Source: Rhodothermales bacterium
GTDB taxonomy: Bacteria > Bacteroidota > Rhodothermia > Rhodothermales > VXPQ01
DNA: 11,353 nt
Direction: 5' to 3'
Assembly (NCBI GenBank): GCA_028283985.1
Contig: JANQSQ010000152.1
Coordinates: 1 to 11,353 of the forward strand
Under the pieces are notes generated by a model. It searched no databases and had not been told where the DNA came from. It was given only the letters and a program-made list of their open reading frames with translations. Position 1 is the stretch's first letter. Every line of letters starts with the position of its first letter. The position numbers and the translations under genes are program-made. This document shows, one piece after another, positions 1 to 6,651 of this stretch.

Positions 1-6
1 ACGGAA

Positions 7-40
7 CAGAGCATCGCTGTATAGTGGTAACAGACCCTAA
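7..40. repeat. Interspersed stem-loop repeat, copy A
   Basis: This 34-bp copy matches 30 of 34 positions of the copy at 1262-1295, in the same orientation. The conserved core reads ggtaacag(a/g)cccta at 26-39. The left part, with one more base (6-20), can fold as a small stem with outer pairs 6-20, 7-19, 8-18 and 9-17. No open reading frame of known type lies across it. It could be a REP/BIME-like intergenic repeat, the remaining end of an insertion sequence or MITE, or a conserved 3' UTR element. Only genome-wide copy number would tell these apart. Confidence 0.6.
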
Positions 41-71
41 AGATATGTCGTCCCGGATGGTATCCTGGCGG

Positions 72-85
72 GGTAACAGGCCCTA
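72..85. repeat. Partial copy C of the same repeat (core only)
   Basis: The 14 bases ggtaacaggcccta are identical to 1281-1294 in copy B and differ by one base from 26-39 in copy A. The stem-loop half is not recognisable to the left of it. The last three bases (83-85) are the TAG stop codon, on the minus strand, of the UPF0047-like gene. So the repeat core sits directly against a gene end. Confidence 0.5.
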
Positions 86-1147
86 TATGCACTCCCTGAG
101 CGTGGCGGTCACGGTGCGGCTCCCGCGCACCGCTTTTTTCCACTGGACAAGAATGGGACTTTGGTATCTGCCCTGCAAAATGGACCCGCATCCATCTGAG
201 AGACCGTCACATACCACCAGAAAACGAATGGATCGCTTCATGCCCAGAAAGTGCGATGCAGGCGCAGTGAATAGCCGGCGGACGGTCCGATCCGTGAACA
301 ATTTACTGAGCCCGGGAACGTTCAGGGTTTTGTTTACCATCCGAACGAAGTCGTACTTGACATACTGCCAGGCTTTACCGGGGATGGCCAACGGATTACG
401 GAAAAGATACTGCCCTCCTGCTGCGGCGTATTGCAAAGGGTTTTTCAACACCGAAGCAAGGTCATGCTGAATCAATAGCGTTTCGTACTCATTGACGGTA
501 AGCCCCGCTCCGGGCTGGTTGGGATCCAACTCGAATTCTATCCATCCTTTTTCAAGCCCATGCTGACGAATGAGCTCCTGGGATTTCTCGAAAAGACCCA
601 CTTGCTCGCTATTCAGATTGATCGAATCAATATCCCGATCAGAGGTTGGCGCCTCGAGTTCGAACCGGTCGACAAAGCGATCCTTATTGAAGCCAACGAT
701 GGTAGATAACCGGCGGCGCTTCTGATTTTTGTGATTCACTCCATCCAGATCTACAAAGTAAACGGGCTGGCCCCGTTCGTTGTGATAGGATACGCACGTT
801 TGGAGACCGGAACTGATAAAGCTGAGATGCGAATCCGCGTTGGGCGGCTCATTTTCCCGTTCTTCTTCCGTCAATTCCGTACGCAGGGACATATTGTCAT
901 GCTGATAGCTTTTACCCGGCGGAAAAAGCTTCTGAAAGGTCTGTAGAAAAGCGTGTATGGAATCCAGGCTGTGATTCAGTCGCTGCGCCAGTGCCTGATC
1001 GATATACCCACCCGTGGTATGATGAGAACAGTAGAGGACCCGGGCGTATTCGTCAAGGATATCTCCATGTCGCTCGCGGATGCACTGCTGCACATTGATC
1101 ACATCCAGGCGGGTAACCGGCGTTAATTCAACCTTAAGTTCAGTCAT
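83..1147 (-). CDS. Tandem-domain UPF0047/YjbQ-like protein
   Basis: This 354-residue protein is about two and a half times the length of ordinary UPF0047/YjbQ proteins (about 140 residues; E. coli YjbQ has weak thiamine-phosphate synthase activity in vitro). Domain 1 (about 5-155) shows HHTT at 42-45, YQHD at 81-84, NADSHL at 103-108, and QPVYFVDLDG at 127-136 followed by a basic, strand-like end. I read residues 190-352 as a second, diverged copy: GLEKG at 197-201, AGLTVNEYE at 214-222, HD at 228-229, ASHFLG at 297-302, then GRYQSPILVQW at 326-336 and SRTVTATL at 343-350, matching the family's G-x-WQ-I-x-L and closing strand. About 55 extra residues (240-295) interrupt domain 2. No signal peptide or membrane segment is evident. 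The ATG at 1147 has no clear Shine-Dalgarno; a sigma70-like promoter lies about 60 bp upstream. The family call for domain 1 is fairly secure. The duplication is my inference, and the function is unknown. Confidence 0.7.
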   Translation of the reverse strand: MTELKVELTPVTRLDVINVQQCIRERHGDILDEYARVLYCSHHTTGGYIDQALAQRLNHSLDSIHAFLQTFQKLFPPGKSYQHDNMSLRTELTEEERENEPPNADSHLSFISSGLQTCVSYHNERGQPVYFVDLDGVNHKNQKRRRLSTIVGFNKDRFVDRFELEAPTSDRDIDSINLNSEQVGLFEKSQELIRQHGLEKGWIEFELDPNQPGAGLTVNEYETLLIQHDLASVLKNPLQYAAAGGQYLFRNPLAIPGKAWQYVKYDFVRMVNKTLNVPGLSKLFTDRTVRRLFTAPASHFLGMKRSIRFLVVCDGLSDGCGSILQGRYQSPILVQWKKAVRGSRTVTATLRECI

Positions 1148-1206
1148 GGGATTAGTATGATGGTAAAACTCTTTTCATAGATCACATAGCGCGAGAAAAA
1201 TACAGA

Positions 1207-1234
1207 CTTATAATATAACCAGCCACTTTGTGAA
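1207..1234 (-). promoter_or_regulatory. Candidate sigma70-type promoter for the UPF0047-like gene
   Basis: On the minus strand, TTCACA (1234-1229) and TATAAG (1212-1207) are separated by 16 bases. Each box matches five of six consensus bases. The predicted start near 1200 would leave a leader of roughly 50 bases before the ATG at 1147. This implies the gene can be transcribed separately from the rml operon behind it. It is a visual match only. Confidence 0.35.
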
Positions 1235-1261
1235 CGCAAAAAACGCCCACATATTGCCCCG

Positions 1262-1295
1262 CAGAGCGCCGCTGCATAGTGGTAACAGGCCCTAA
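1262..1295. repeat. Interspersed stem-loop repeat, copy B
   Basis: This 34-bp direct repeat of 7-40 has four mismatches. Bases 1261-1275 fold as a stem with outer pairs 1261-1275 (G-C), 1262-1274, 1263-1273 and 1264-1272. In copy A the outermost pair is A-T, so both sides changed together. The right end overlaps the stop codon of the rmlC-like gene (TAG, minus strand, 1292-1294). On the minus strand a run of six T lies at 1243-1238, but no stem directly precedes it, so I do not call a terminator. Confidence 0.6.
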
Positions 1296-1780
1296 TCCAT
1301 CGAAAACGGTGAATCCGGCTGGTCCTCATACCGGATTTCGTCTACCGGCTCGCTTTTACCCTCTCCTGCGTAGAGCCGGTTCGGGCAATTCACGATCCAG
1401 GCATCTTCCGCGCCTACGTTACGGTAGGCATGCACAACTCCAGGAGGAATGAGCACCGCCGCAGGGCGGGCCACGCCGAATTCTTCCCGGAAACGACACC
1501 CGAAAGAGGGAGAGTCGGGGCGTGCATCCCAGAGATACAATCGGAAGGCGCCGCTGAAAAAAAGAAACAGGTCTGTTTGCGCCACATGTTCGTGTGGCCC
1601 GCGAACCACCCCTGGGTGCGTCAGGGAAACGTACCCCATCCGGGGATGCATCGCCTTCGGCAGTTCGTCGCATCGGAAGAACTCGGCCAGCCAGCCGCGA
1701 TCGTCTTCGTAAAACCGGAGGGGACGGATCTTGCAGCCGTCTATTTCGCCTTGCTTCCAGGCAGGAAATACCGCACTCAC
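1292..1780 (-). CDS. RmlC-like cupin (dTDP-4-dehydrorhamnose 3,5-epimerase family, SpsL type)
   Basis: This 162-residue single-domain cupin very likely acts on the dTDP-4-keto-6-deoxyglucose made by the upstream RmlA and RmlB. Residues 60-65 read RGPHEH, placing H63 where RmlC has its catalytic His in RGLH. LYLWDARPDSP (81-91) matches the family's DVavDlR-x-xSPT strand. IPPGVVH (111-117) and the NRLY Tyr (Y137) fit the second cupin motif and the catalytic Tyr. The tail VDEIRYED...SPF is characteristic of the short SpsL-like branch. The Lys of the usual QGKL motif is replaced (QTDL, D70), so classic double epimerisation should not be assumed. The RGxHxH pattern also recalls FdtA/QdtA ketoisomerases, but those lack this tail. 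The GTG start at 1780 overlaps the rmlA stop (GTGA, four bases), indicating translational coupling. The TAG stop lies inside the repeat at 1262-1295. Confidence 0.8.
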   Translation of the reverse strand: MSAVFPAWKQGEIDGCKIRPLRFYEDDRGWLAEFFRCDELPKAMHPRMGYVSLTHPGVVRGPHEHVAQTDLFLFFSGAFRLYLWDARPDSPSFGCRFREEFGVARPAAVLIPPGVVHAYRNVGAEDAWIVNCPNRLYAGEGKSEPVDEIRYEDQPDSPFSMD

Positions 1781-2532
1781 TGGTTATTCAAGAATAGAAG
1801 TTCTTCATAAACGAGATTGCGGGCCAGCTCATTCGCCTCGTGCCACCCGTCCATCGTGCCCGCATCTCCCCACCAACTGTTCAACACCCCCCACGAAAGC
1901 CGACCTTCCTGGATGTAAGCATTGCTCACATCGCTTATTTCGTACTCTCCACGGGCGCTTGGAGACAGTCCTGCAATGATGTCAAACACTCCGGCGTCGT
2001 AAAAATAGAGGCCGGTCACGCAGTAGTTACCTGGCGGGGTAGAGGGTTTTTCGATAATCTCGACAATGCGGTCCCCGTCGAAACGAGGGACGCCATAGCG
2101 TTCCGGATCGGGCACTTCTTTTAGCAGCACCCGGGCTCCTGAACCATCTGTCTCCAGTTGCCGCCGGAATGCGGTAACCTGATTCCCGATATCCTCTCCG
2201 ATGATGTTGTCTCCAAGAATGACAAGCAGGGGATCGCCCGCCGTGAACGATGCGCAAAGCGCAAGGGCCTGCGCAATACCGCCGGGCTCGTCCTGTACGC
2301 GAAAGGTCAAATCAAGCCCGAGATCGCGCCCGCTTCCCAGAAGATTCACCACATCCCCCATATGTCCGGGGCTTGTAACCACGGCCACTTCCCGGATGCC
2401 CGCCCGGCGCATCCGCGCGAGGGGGTGAAAAATCATCGGGTAGCGGCCTACCGGAAGCAAGTGCTTGTTGGTAATCCTGGTCAGCGGATACAAACGGCTT
2501 CCCAGCCCGCCGGCTAAAAGAATGCCTTTCAT
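1777..2532 (-). CDS. rmlA: Glucose-1-phosphate thymidylyltransferase, short form
   Basis: The enzyme makes dTDP-glucose from dTTP and glucose-1-phosphate, the first step of dTDP-6-deoxysugar synthesis. From the ATG at 2532 the protein is 251 residues. The nucleotide-binding signature LAGGLGSRLYPLT is at 6-18, followed by TNKHLLPV (21-28). LGDN at 106-109 carries the metal-binding Asp (D108), EKP is at 161-163, TGLYFYD at 173-179, and WWGDAGT at 220-226 supplies the second metal Asp (D223). It is about 40 residues shorter than E. coli RmlA (about 290), lacking the C-terminal extension tied to the allosteric site, and resembles Bacillus SpsI in length and wording. An in-frame ATG at 2550 would add MPADQP. 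I prefer 2532 because the family starts at MKG; neither has a Shine-Dalgarno. It follows rmlB closely (26 bp from 2550) and overlaps the rmlC-like gene by four bases. Confidence 0.9.
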   Translation of the reverse strand: MKGILLAGGLGSRLYPLTRITNKHLLPVGRYPMIFHPLARMRRAGIREVAVVTSPGHMGDVVNLLGSGRDLGLDLTFRVQDEPGGIAQALALCASFTAGDPLLVILGDNIIGEDIGNQVTAFRRQLETDGSGARVLLKEVPDPERYGVPRFDGDRIVEIIEKPSTPPGNYCVTGLYFYDAGVFDIIAGLSPSARGEYEISDVSNAYIQEGRLSWGVLNSWWGDAGTMDGWHEANELARNLVYEELLFLNNQ

Positions 2533-2576
2533 AGGTTGATCTGCGGGCATGTAATCAGGATATATACCGGGATGGG

Positions 2577-3680
2577 TTATGTGCGGGCCACATACTGCTC
2601 GTTATACCATCTGCGCCAGGATTCGTCGAGTACGGCCTTTAACCACTCCTCATTTTCCAGATACCACGCAATGGTGGCATCGATCCCCTGCAGAAGATCG
2701 TGCCGGGGGCGCCAACCGAGTTCGCGTCGCACTTTCGAGGTGTCCATGGCATACCGGTAATCGTGGCCGGGGCGGTCTTTTACGAGAGACACGAGTGCTC
2801 TGGATGCGCCTTCCGGCCGATTCAGCGCCCGGTCAACCCTGTCCAGCACGAAATGTACGAGTTCAAGATTCGTACGACAGGTTTCGCCGCCTACGCCATA
2901 GGTTTCCCCGTCGGCACCCGAAAGGAGAATGGTTTCAAGCGCTTCGCAATGATCCGCCACGAAAAGCCAGTCGCGAATGTTTTCTCCCTTGCCGTAGATT
3001 GGAATCTCGTTTTCTTTCATGGCCCGGACAATAACCAGCGGCACGAGTTTCTCCGGGAATTGCCGGGGGCCGTAATTGTTCGAACAGTTCGAAACGACAA
3101 CCGGCAGGCCATACGTTTGCCCCCAGGCGCGCGCAAAATGATCCGCAGAGGCTTTCGAAGCCGAATAAGGAGACCGCGGATCGTACGGCGTCGTTTCGGA
3201 AAAAAGGCCTTCAGGACCAAGGCTTCCGTATACTTCGTCTGTCGAGACGTGATGGAAACGATAGCGTCCTGTTTCGAACTCGTCGGGATTCCAGGCGGCC
3301 CGGGCCTCTTCCAGCAGGGTGGCCGTACCCAGCACATTGGTCTCCACAAAGGACAGGGGAGACTGAACGGAACGGTCTACATGACTCTCTGCAGCAAAAT
3401 GCACTATGGTAGAAAACGCATACTCTCTGAACAGATTACGGACTATATTCCGGTCGGAGATGTCGCCATGCACAAAAAAATAGTTTTCCGCCTTCTCGAC
3501 TGGCGCAAGATTCATAAGGTTGCCTGCGTACGTCAGGGAATCGAGGTTCACGAACAGTACCTTGGGATAGCGCGGCGCCATCCTGAGCAGGAAATTGGAC
3601 CCGATGAATCCGGCGCCCCCGGTAACCAGCACGGATCGAGGGACGTGTTTACGATGTGTTCGGAGAGCGTTCGGATCCAC
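2577..3680 (-). CDS. rmlB: dTDP-glucose 4,6-dehydratase
   Basis: This extended short-chain dehydrogenase converts dTDP-glucose to dTDP-4-keto-6-deoxyglucose using bound NAD+. With the GTG start at 3680 it has 367 residues. The Rossmann glycine motif TGGAGFIGS is at 20-28, DSLTYAGN at 47-54, AAESHVDRS at 96-104, the catalytic STDE at 146-149 (T147, D148, E149), and YSASK at 172-176 gives the catalytic Tyr and Lys. The frame stays open upstream through ATG 3776 and TTG 3788, which would add 32 or 36 residues. I prefer GTG 3680: the family begins within a few residues of the Rossmann strand, and the upstream stretch is low-complexity basic sequence that would leave almost no gap to polA. No start has a Shine-Dalgarno, so the exact N-terminus is uncertain. 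It is the first gene of the rmlB-rmlA-rmlC-like operon. Confidence 0.92.
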   Translation of the reverse strand: MDPNALRTHRKHVPRSVLVTGGAGFIGSNFLLRMAPRYPKVLFVNLDSLTYAGNLMNLAPVEKAENYFFVHGDISDRNIVRNLFREYAFSTIVHFAAESHVDRSVQSPLSFVETNVLGTATLLEEARAAWNPDEFETGRYRFHHVSTDEVYGSLGPEGLFSETTPYDPRSPYSASKASADHFARAWGQTYGLPVVVSNCSNNYGPRQFPEKLVPLVIVRAMKENEIPIYGKGENIRDWLFVADHCEALETILLSGADGETYGVGGETCRTNLELVHFVLDRVDRALNRPEGASRALVSLVKDRPGHDYRYAMDTSKVRRELGWRPRHDLLQGIDATIAWYLENEEWLKAVLDESWRRWYNEQYVART

Positions 3681-3798
3681 AAAAAGCGCAGGGAATGCAT
3701 GGGCGAAGAACGAAATGCATCGCCGGGCTTTATACAGTACGCGTCCGACGCGGTTTCGCGGACAGGCGCTCTCCATGCAACATAGCAAGGAGCTTGAT
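3681..3798. promoter_or_regulatory. Divergent rmlB/polA control region with a palindrome
   Basis: The 118-bp gap between the preferred rmlB start and polA should hold both promoters. An inverted repeat, CGCGTC-C-GACGCG at 3740-3752, has perfect 6-bp arms around one central base and looks like an operator. Beside it, TTTATA at 3729-3734 reads TATAAA on the minus strand, a possible -10 for rmlB about 45 bp before GTG 3680. No convincing -35 box lies at the right distance on either strand. Confidence 0.3.
3787..3792 (+). promoter_or_regulatory. Shine-Dalgarno of polA
   Basis: AAGGAG lies six bases before the ATG at 3799. It decides that start over upstream in-frame starts at 3775 (ATG) and 3595. 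It is one of the few strong ribosome binding sites in the window. Confidence 0.75.
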
Positions 3799-6651
3799 AT
3801 GGCTCAGGAAAACGGGACGAACGCCCCGCAAAAGAACAGCCCGTTGTATCTGCTGGACGCTATGGCGCTGGCCTATCGCGCCCATTTTGCGTTCATCGGC
3901 AGGCCCCTGATAAATTCACGGGGCCAAAACACCTCAGCGGCATACGGCTTTACCAATACCCTGCTGAAACTGATCGAAGATCACGGGATCACCAATATCG
4001 CGGTGGTTTTCGATGTCGTAGGTCCGGGAGCAGGCACGTTCCGCGACGAACTGTTCGAGGAATACAAGGCGAATCGGAGTCCGATCCCTGAAGATCTTGC
4101 CGAAGCGCTTCCCTGCATCAAGGATATTGTGGAAGCTGCCGGCGTGGCTGTGCTCGAGGTGCCTGGAGTGGAAGCCGATGATGTCATCGGCACCCTGGCG
4201 CATCAGGCGGCCAAAGAAGGAACCGATGTGGTGATTGTGTCTCCCGACAAGGATTTTCAGCAACTTCTCGACGAGCGTATTTCCATGTTCCGTCCCGCTC
4301 GCCGGGGAGAAGCCTTCGAACCTGTCACGGTGGATACGTTCCGGGAAAAATACGGTCTTCCGCCGATCCGGTTCATTGATCTGCTCGCACTCATGGGAGA
4401 CGCCAGCGACAACGTGCCCGGAGTACAGGGTATTGGCGAAAAAACGGCGGGAGCGTTGATCCGGGAGTACGGCTCCGTGGAAACGCTCCTTGAACATGCG
4501 GAGGAAGTGAAAGGCAAGCGCGCTCGAGAAGGCCTGCTTGCCCACCGTGAAGAAGCTTTACTCAGCAAACAGTTGGTTACGATCAAGACGGACGTGGAGC
4601 TTGATATCACACCGACAGAACTTGTGCGCTCCCGGCCAAACCGTGAAGCACTGCTTTCCCTGTTCAACGACCTCCAGTTCAACACGTTTTTCCGGAAAGT
4701 GAAGGACGGAACGTTTGCGCAGATTGCCGGGGAACCCGGGCAAAGCGGAGAAGGGGGGGGAGCAAAGGCCAGTGTCCCGGAAATACAGAACGAGGAAGCG
4801 CCCCGTCCCGCATTTTTTGCCACGGAGCCTGCCGATTCCTCCGATCCGGCGTCGTACGACCCGGAAACGGTGGCCTACCGTCTCATAAGCGACAGGGAAA
4901 CCTTGCAGGCGGTCGTTGAAGAATTACAGGCACTGGACCGGTTCGCCTTTGACACGGAAACCACCTCGGTCGATCCGATGTGGGCGTCGCTGGTGGGTAT
5001 TTCTTTTGCGCAAGAAGCAGGAAAAGCCTGCTACATCCCAACGCCCTTACCGGATGGAACGTCCACAGCCGATATCCTCGCCCTGCTTGAACCGATTCTC
5101 CGCGGCAATGCGCTCAAAATCGGACAGAACGTCAAGTATGACGTCGTTACGCTGGAGCGGCACGGAATGCGCGCGAAAGGCCCGTTCTTCGATACCATGG
5201 TGGCGCATTACCTGTTGTCCCCCGAAGAACCGCACGGCCTCGATTCGCTGGCGCTGAAATTTCTGCGCTATAAGACCATTCCGATCGAGGAGCTCATCGG
5301 GACGGGAAAAAATCAGCTGTCGATGCGGGACGTGCCTCCGGACAAGACCTGTCCATACGCTTGCGAGGATGCAGACATCGCCTTGCGTTTGGCGGATACG
5401 CTTGCCGCCAGACTGAAGGAAGACGATTTACTGGAAATTGCGGAACTGATAGAGTTTCCTCTTCTGCGCGTGCTGGCGGACATGGAAATCGCCGGCGTCC
5501 GCGTCGATCCGGATATGCTGGCAGCGCTCTCCGAAGAGATGGGCGCCCACATTCGCGGTCTTGAGGAAAAGATCCACGAAGAGGCGGGGGAAACCTTCAA
5601 TATCGGTTCCACGCGTCAGCTCGGCCGCATCCTGTTTGAGAAGTTGAACCTGCCGATCGTGTCAAGAACGTCCACAGGCGCCCCTTCCACTAAAGAAGAT
5701 GTCCTGGAGACCCTTGCAGCGAGGCACCCCTTGCCGGCATTGATTCTCGAATGGCGCAAGTTTTCCAAGTTGAAAAGCACCTATGTCGATAGCCTCGGCA
5801 AATTGATCCACCCCGATACCGGCCGCATTCACACCAATTACAACCAGACGGTGGCAGCCACAGGAAGGCTTTCCTCGGCAGGGCCGAACCTGCAAAACAT
5901 TCCAATCCGGACGGACAAGGGCAGGGAGATCCGCAAGGCGTTCGTCCCCAAAAAGGGATGGAAATTGCTTTCGTCCGACTACGTACAAATTGAACTCCGC
6001 ATTCTGGCTTCCATGAGTGGAGACAAAACGCTCAGCGAAGCATTCCGGCAAAAGGAGGACGTGCATAGAACTGTAGCTGCAATGATATACGATATTCCAC
6101 CTGAAGAAATACATGAAGATCAACGACGCAAGGCGAAAGAAGTGAATTACGGCATTCCCTACGGTATTTCCGCATGGGGCCTGGCCCAGCGGCTGCGGTG
6201 TCAGGTCGGAGAAGCCCAGGAATTGATTGACGCCTATCTGAAAACGTACCCGGCGGTTACAGCCCATATCAACAGGGTGATCGAAGAGGCCCGCGAAAGA
6301 GGATACGTCCGGACGATTCTCGGGCGCCGGCGTTTTGTACCGAATATCGATTCGCGCAATCGAACCCAGCGATCTTTTTCCGAGCGTGTCGCCGTGAACA
6401 TGCCGATCCAGGGATCACAGGCCGATATGATCAAGATCGCCATGGTGCATATAGCCCGCAGGCTGAAGCAGGAAAGTCTCGCGGCGCGTATGTTGCTGCA
6501 GGTGCATGACGAACTCGTGCTCGAAATGCCGCCGGAGGAAATCGATACGGTACAGGCAATAGTCCGTCAGGAAATGGAATCGGCGCTCTCGCTCGATGTG
6601 CCCATTGAGGTACATATGGATACAGGCGATAATTGGCTCGACGCACATTGA
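3799..6651 (+). CDS. polA: DNA polymerase I (5' nuclease, 3'-5' exonuclease, polymerase)
   Basis: This 950-residue protein handles Okazaki-fragment maturation and repair synthesis. The 5' nuclease domain (about 10-310) has LLDAMALAYRAHF, EADDVIGTLA, SPDKDFQQLL and the LMGDASDNVPGVQGIGEKTA helix-hairpin-helix. A Gly/Pro/Glu-rich linker (about 310-365) contains an 8-G tract at 4753-4760. The proofreading domain is intact: D385 and E387 (FDTET), D448 (NVKYD), Y520 and D524 (YACED). Polymerase motif A is DYVQIELR with D727; the usual Ser is Val729. Motif B is RRKAKEVNYGIPYG (776-789): K780 and Y788 are conserved, while Y784 replaces the Phe of E. coli position 762. Motif C HDE has D904. The start is set by AAGGAG at 3787. 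The stop overlaps the first M16 gene by one base (TGATG). Slightly longer than E. coli Pol I (928). Confidence 0.97.
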   Translation: MAQENGTNAPQKNSPLYLLDAMALAYRAHFAFIGRPLINSRGQNTSAAYGFTNTLLKLIEDHGITNIAVVFDVVGPGAGTFRDELFEEYKANRSPIPEDLAEALPCIKDIVEAAGVAVLEVPGVEADDVIGTLAHQAAKEGTDVVIVSPDKDFQQLLDERISMFRPARRGEAFEPVTVDTFREKYGLPPIRFIDLLALMGDASDNVPGVQGIGEKTAGALIREYGSVETLLEHAEEVKGKRAREGLLAHREEALLSKQLVTIKTDVELDITPTELVRSRPNREALLSLFNDLQFNTFFRKVKDGTFAQIAGEPGQSGEGGGAKASVPEIQNEEAPRPAFFATEPADSSDPASYDPETVAYRLISDRETLQAVVEELQALDRFAFDTETTSVDPMWASLVGISFAQEAGKACYIPTPLPDGTSTADILALLEPILRGNALKIGQNVKYDVVTLERHGMRAKGPFFDTMVAHYLLSPEEPHGLDSLALKFLRYKTIPIEELIGTGKNQLSMRDVPPDKTCPYACEDADIALRLADTLAARLKEDDLLEIAELIEFPLLRVLADMEIAGVRVDPDMLAALSEEMGAHIRGLEEKIHEEAGETFNIGSTRQLGRILFEKLNLPIVSRTSTGAPSTKEDVLETLAARHPLPALILEWRKFSKLKSTYVDSLGKLIHPDTGRIHTNYNQTVAATGRLSSAGPNLQNIPIRTDKGREIRKAFVPKKGWKLLSSDYVQIELRILASMSGDKTLSEAFRQKEDVHRTVAAMIYDIPPEEIHEDQRRKAKEVNYGIPYGISAWGLAQRLRCQVGEAQELIDAYLKTYPAVTAHINRVIEEARERGYVRTILGRRRFVPNIDSRNRTQRSFSERVAVNMPIQGSQADMIKIAMVHIARRLKQESLAARMLLQVHDELVLEMPPEEIDTVQAIVRQEMESALSLDVPIEVHMDTGDNWLDAH

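Noticed and set aside
24..470. Plus-strand 148-codon frame at the left edge
   Set aside because: Mostly antisense to the UPF0047-like gene and begins inside the repeat region. No recognisable protein.
1238..1264. Intrinsic terminator for the rml operon using the repeat stem and the T6 run on the minus strand
   Set aside because: The T-run is about 18 bases away from the stem, and the bases directly before it do not form a stem.
7..1295. Integron attC sites or CRISPR repeats
   Set aside because: Only two full copies and one core copy, with no attC R/L-box pattern, no integrase and no short regular spacers.
1144..1329. Small minus-strand frame of 61 codons between the UPF0047-like and rmlC-like genes
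   Set aside because: Spans the repeat and the promoter candidate. It has no ribosome binding site and no family resemblance.
2700..3785. Long plus-strand open frame (361 codons) opposite rmlB
   Set aside because: It is the antisense of a gene with clear catalytic motifs. The translation is Arg/His-rich, has no recognisable domain, and runs across the divergent promoter gap.
3681..3788. N-terminal extension of rmlB starting at ATG 3776 or TTG 3788
   Set aside because: The added residues do not look like part of the fold, neither start has a Shine-Dalgarno, and it would leave at most 22 bp for divergent promoters. It cannot be fully excluded.
4257..4823. Minus-strand open frames inside polA (also 3934-4545 and 5662-6267)
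   Set aside because: Opposite an intact, motif-complete polymerase gene and Ser/Arg-rich in composition. These are shadows.
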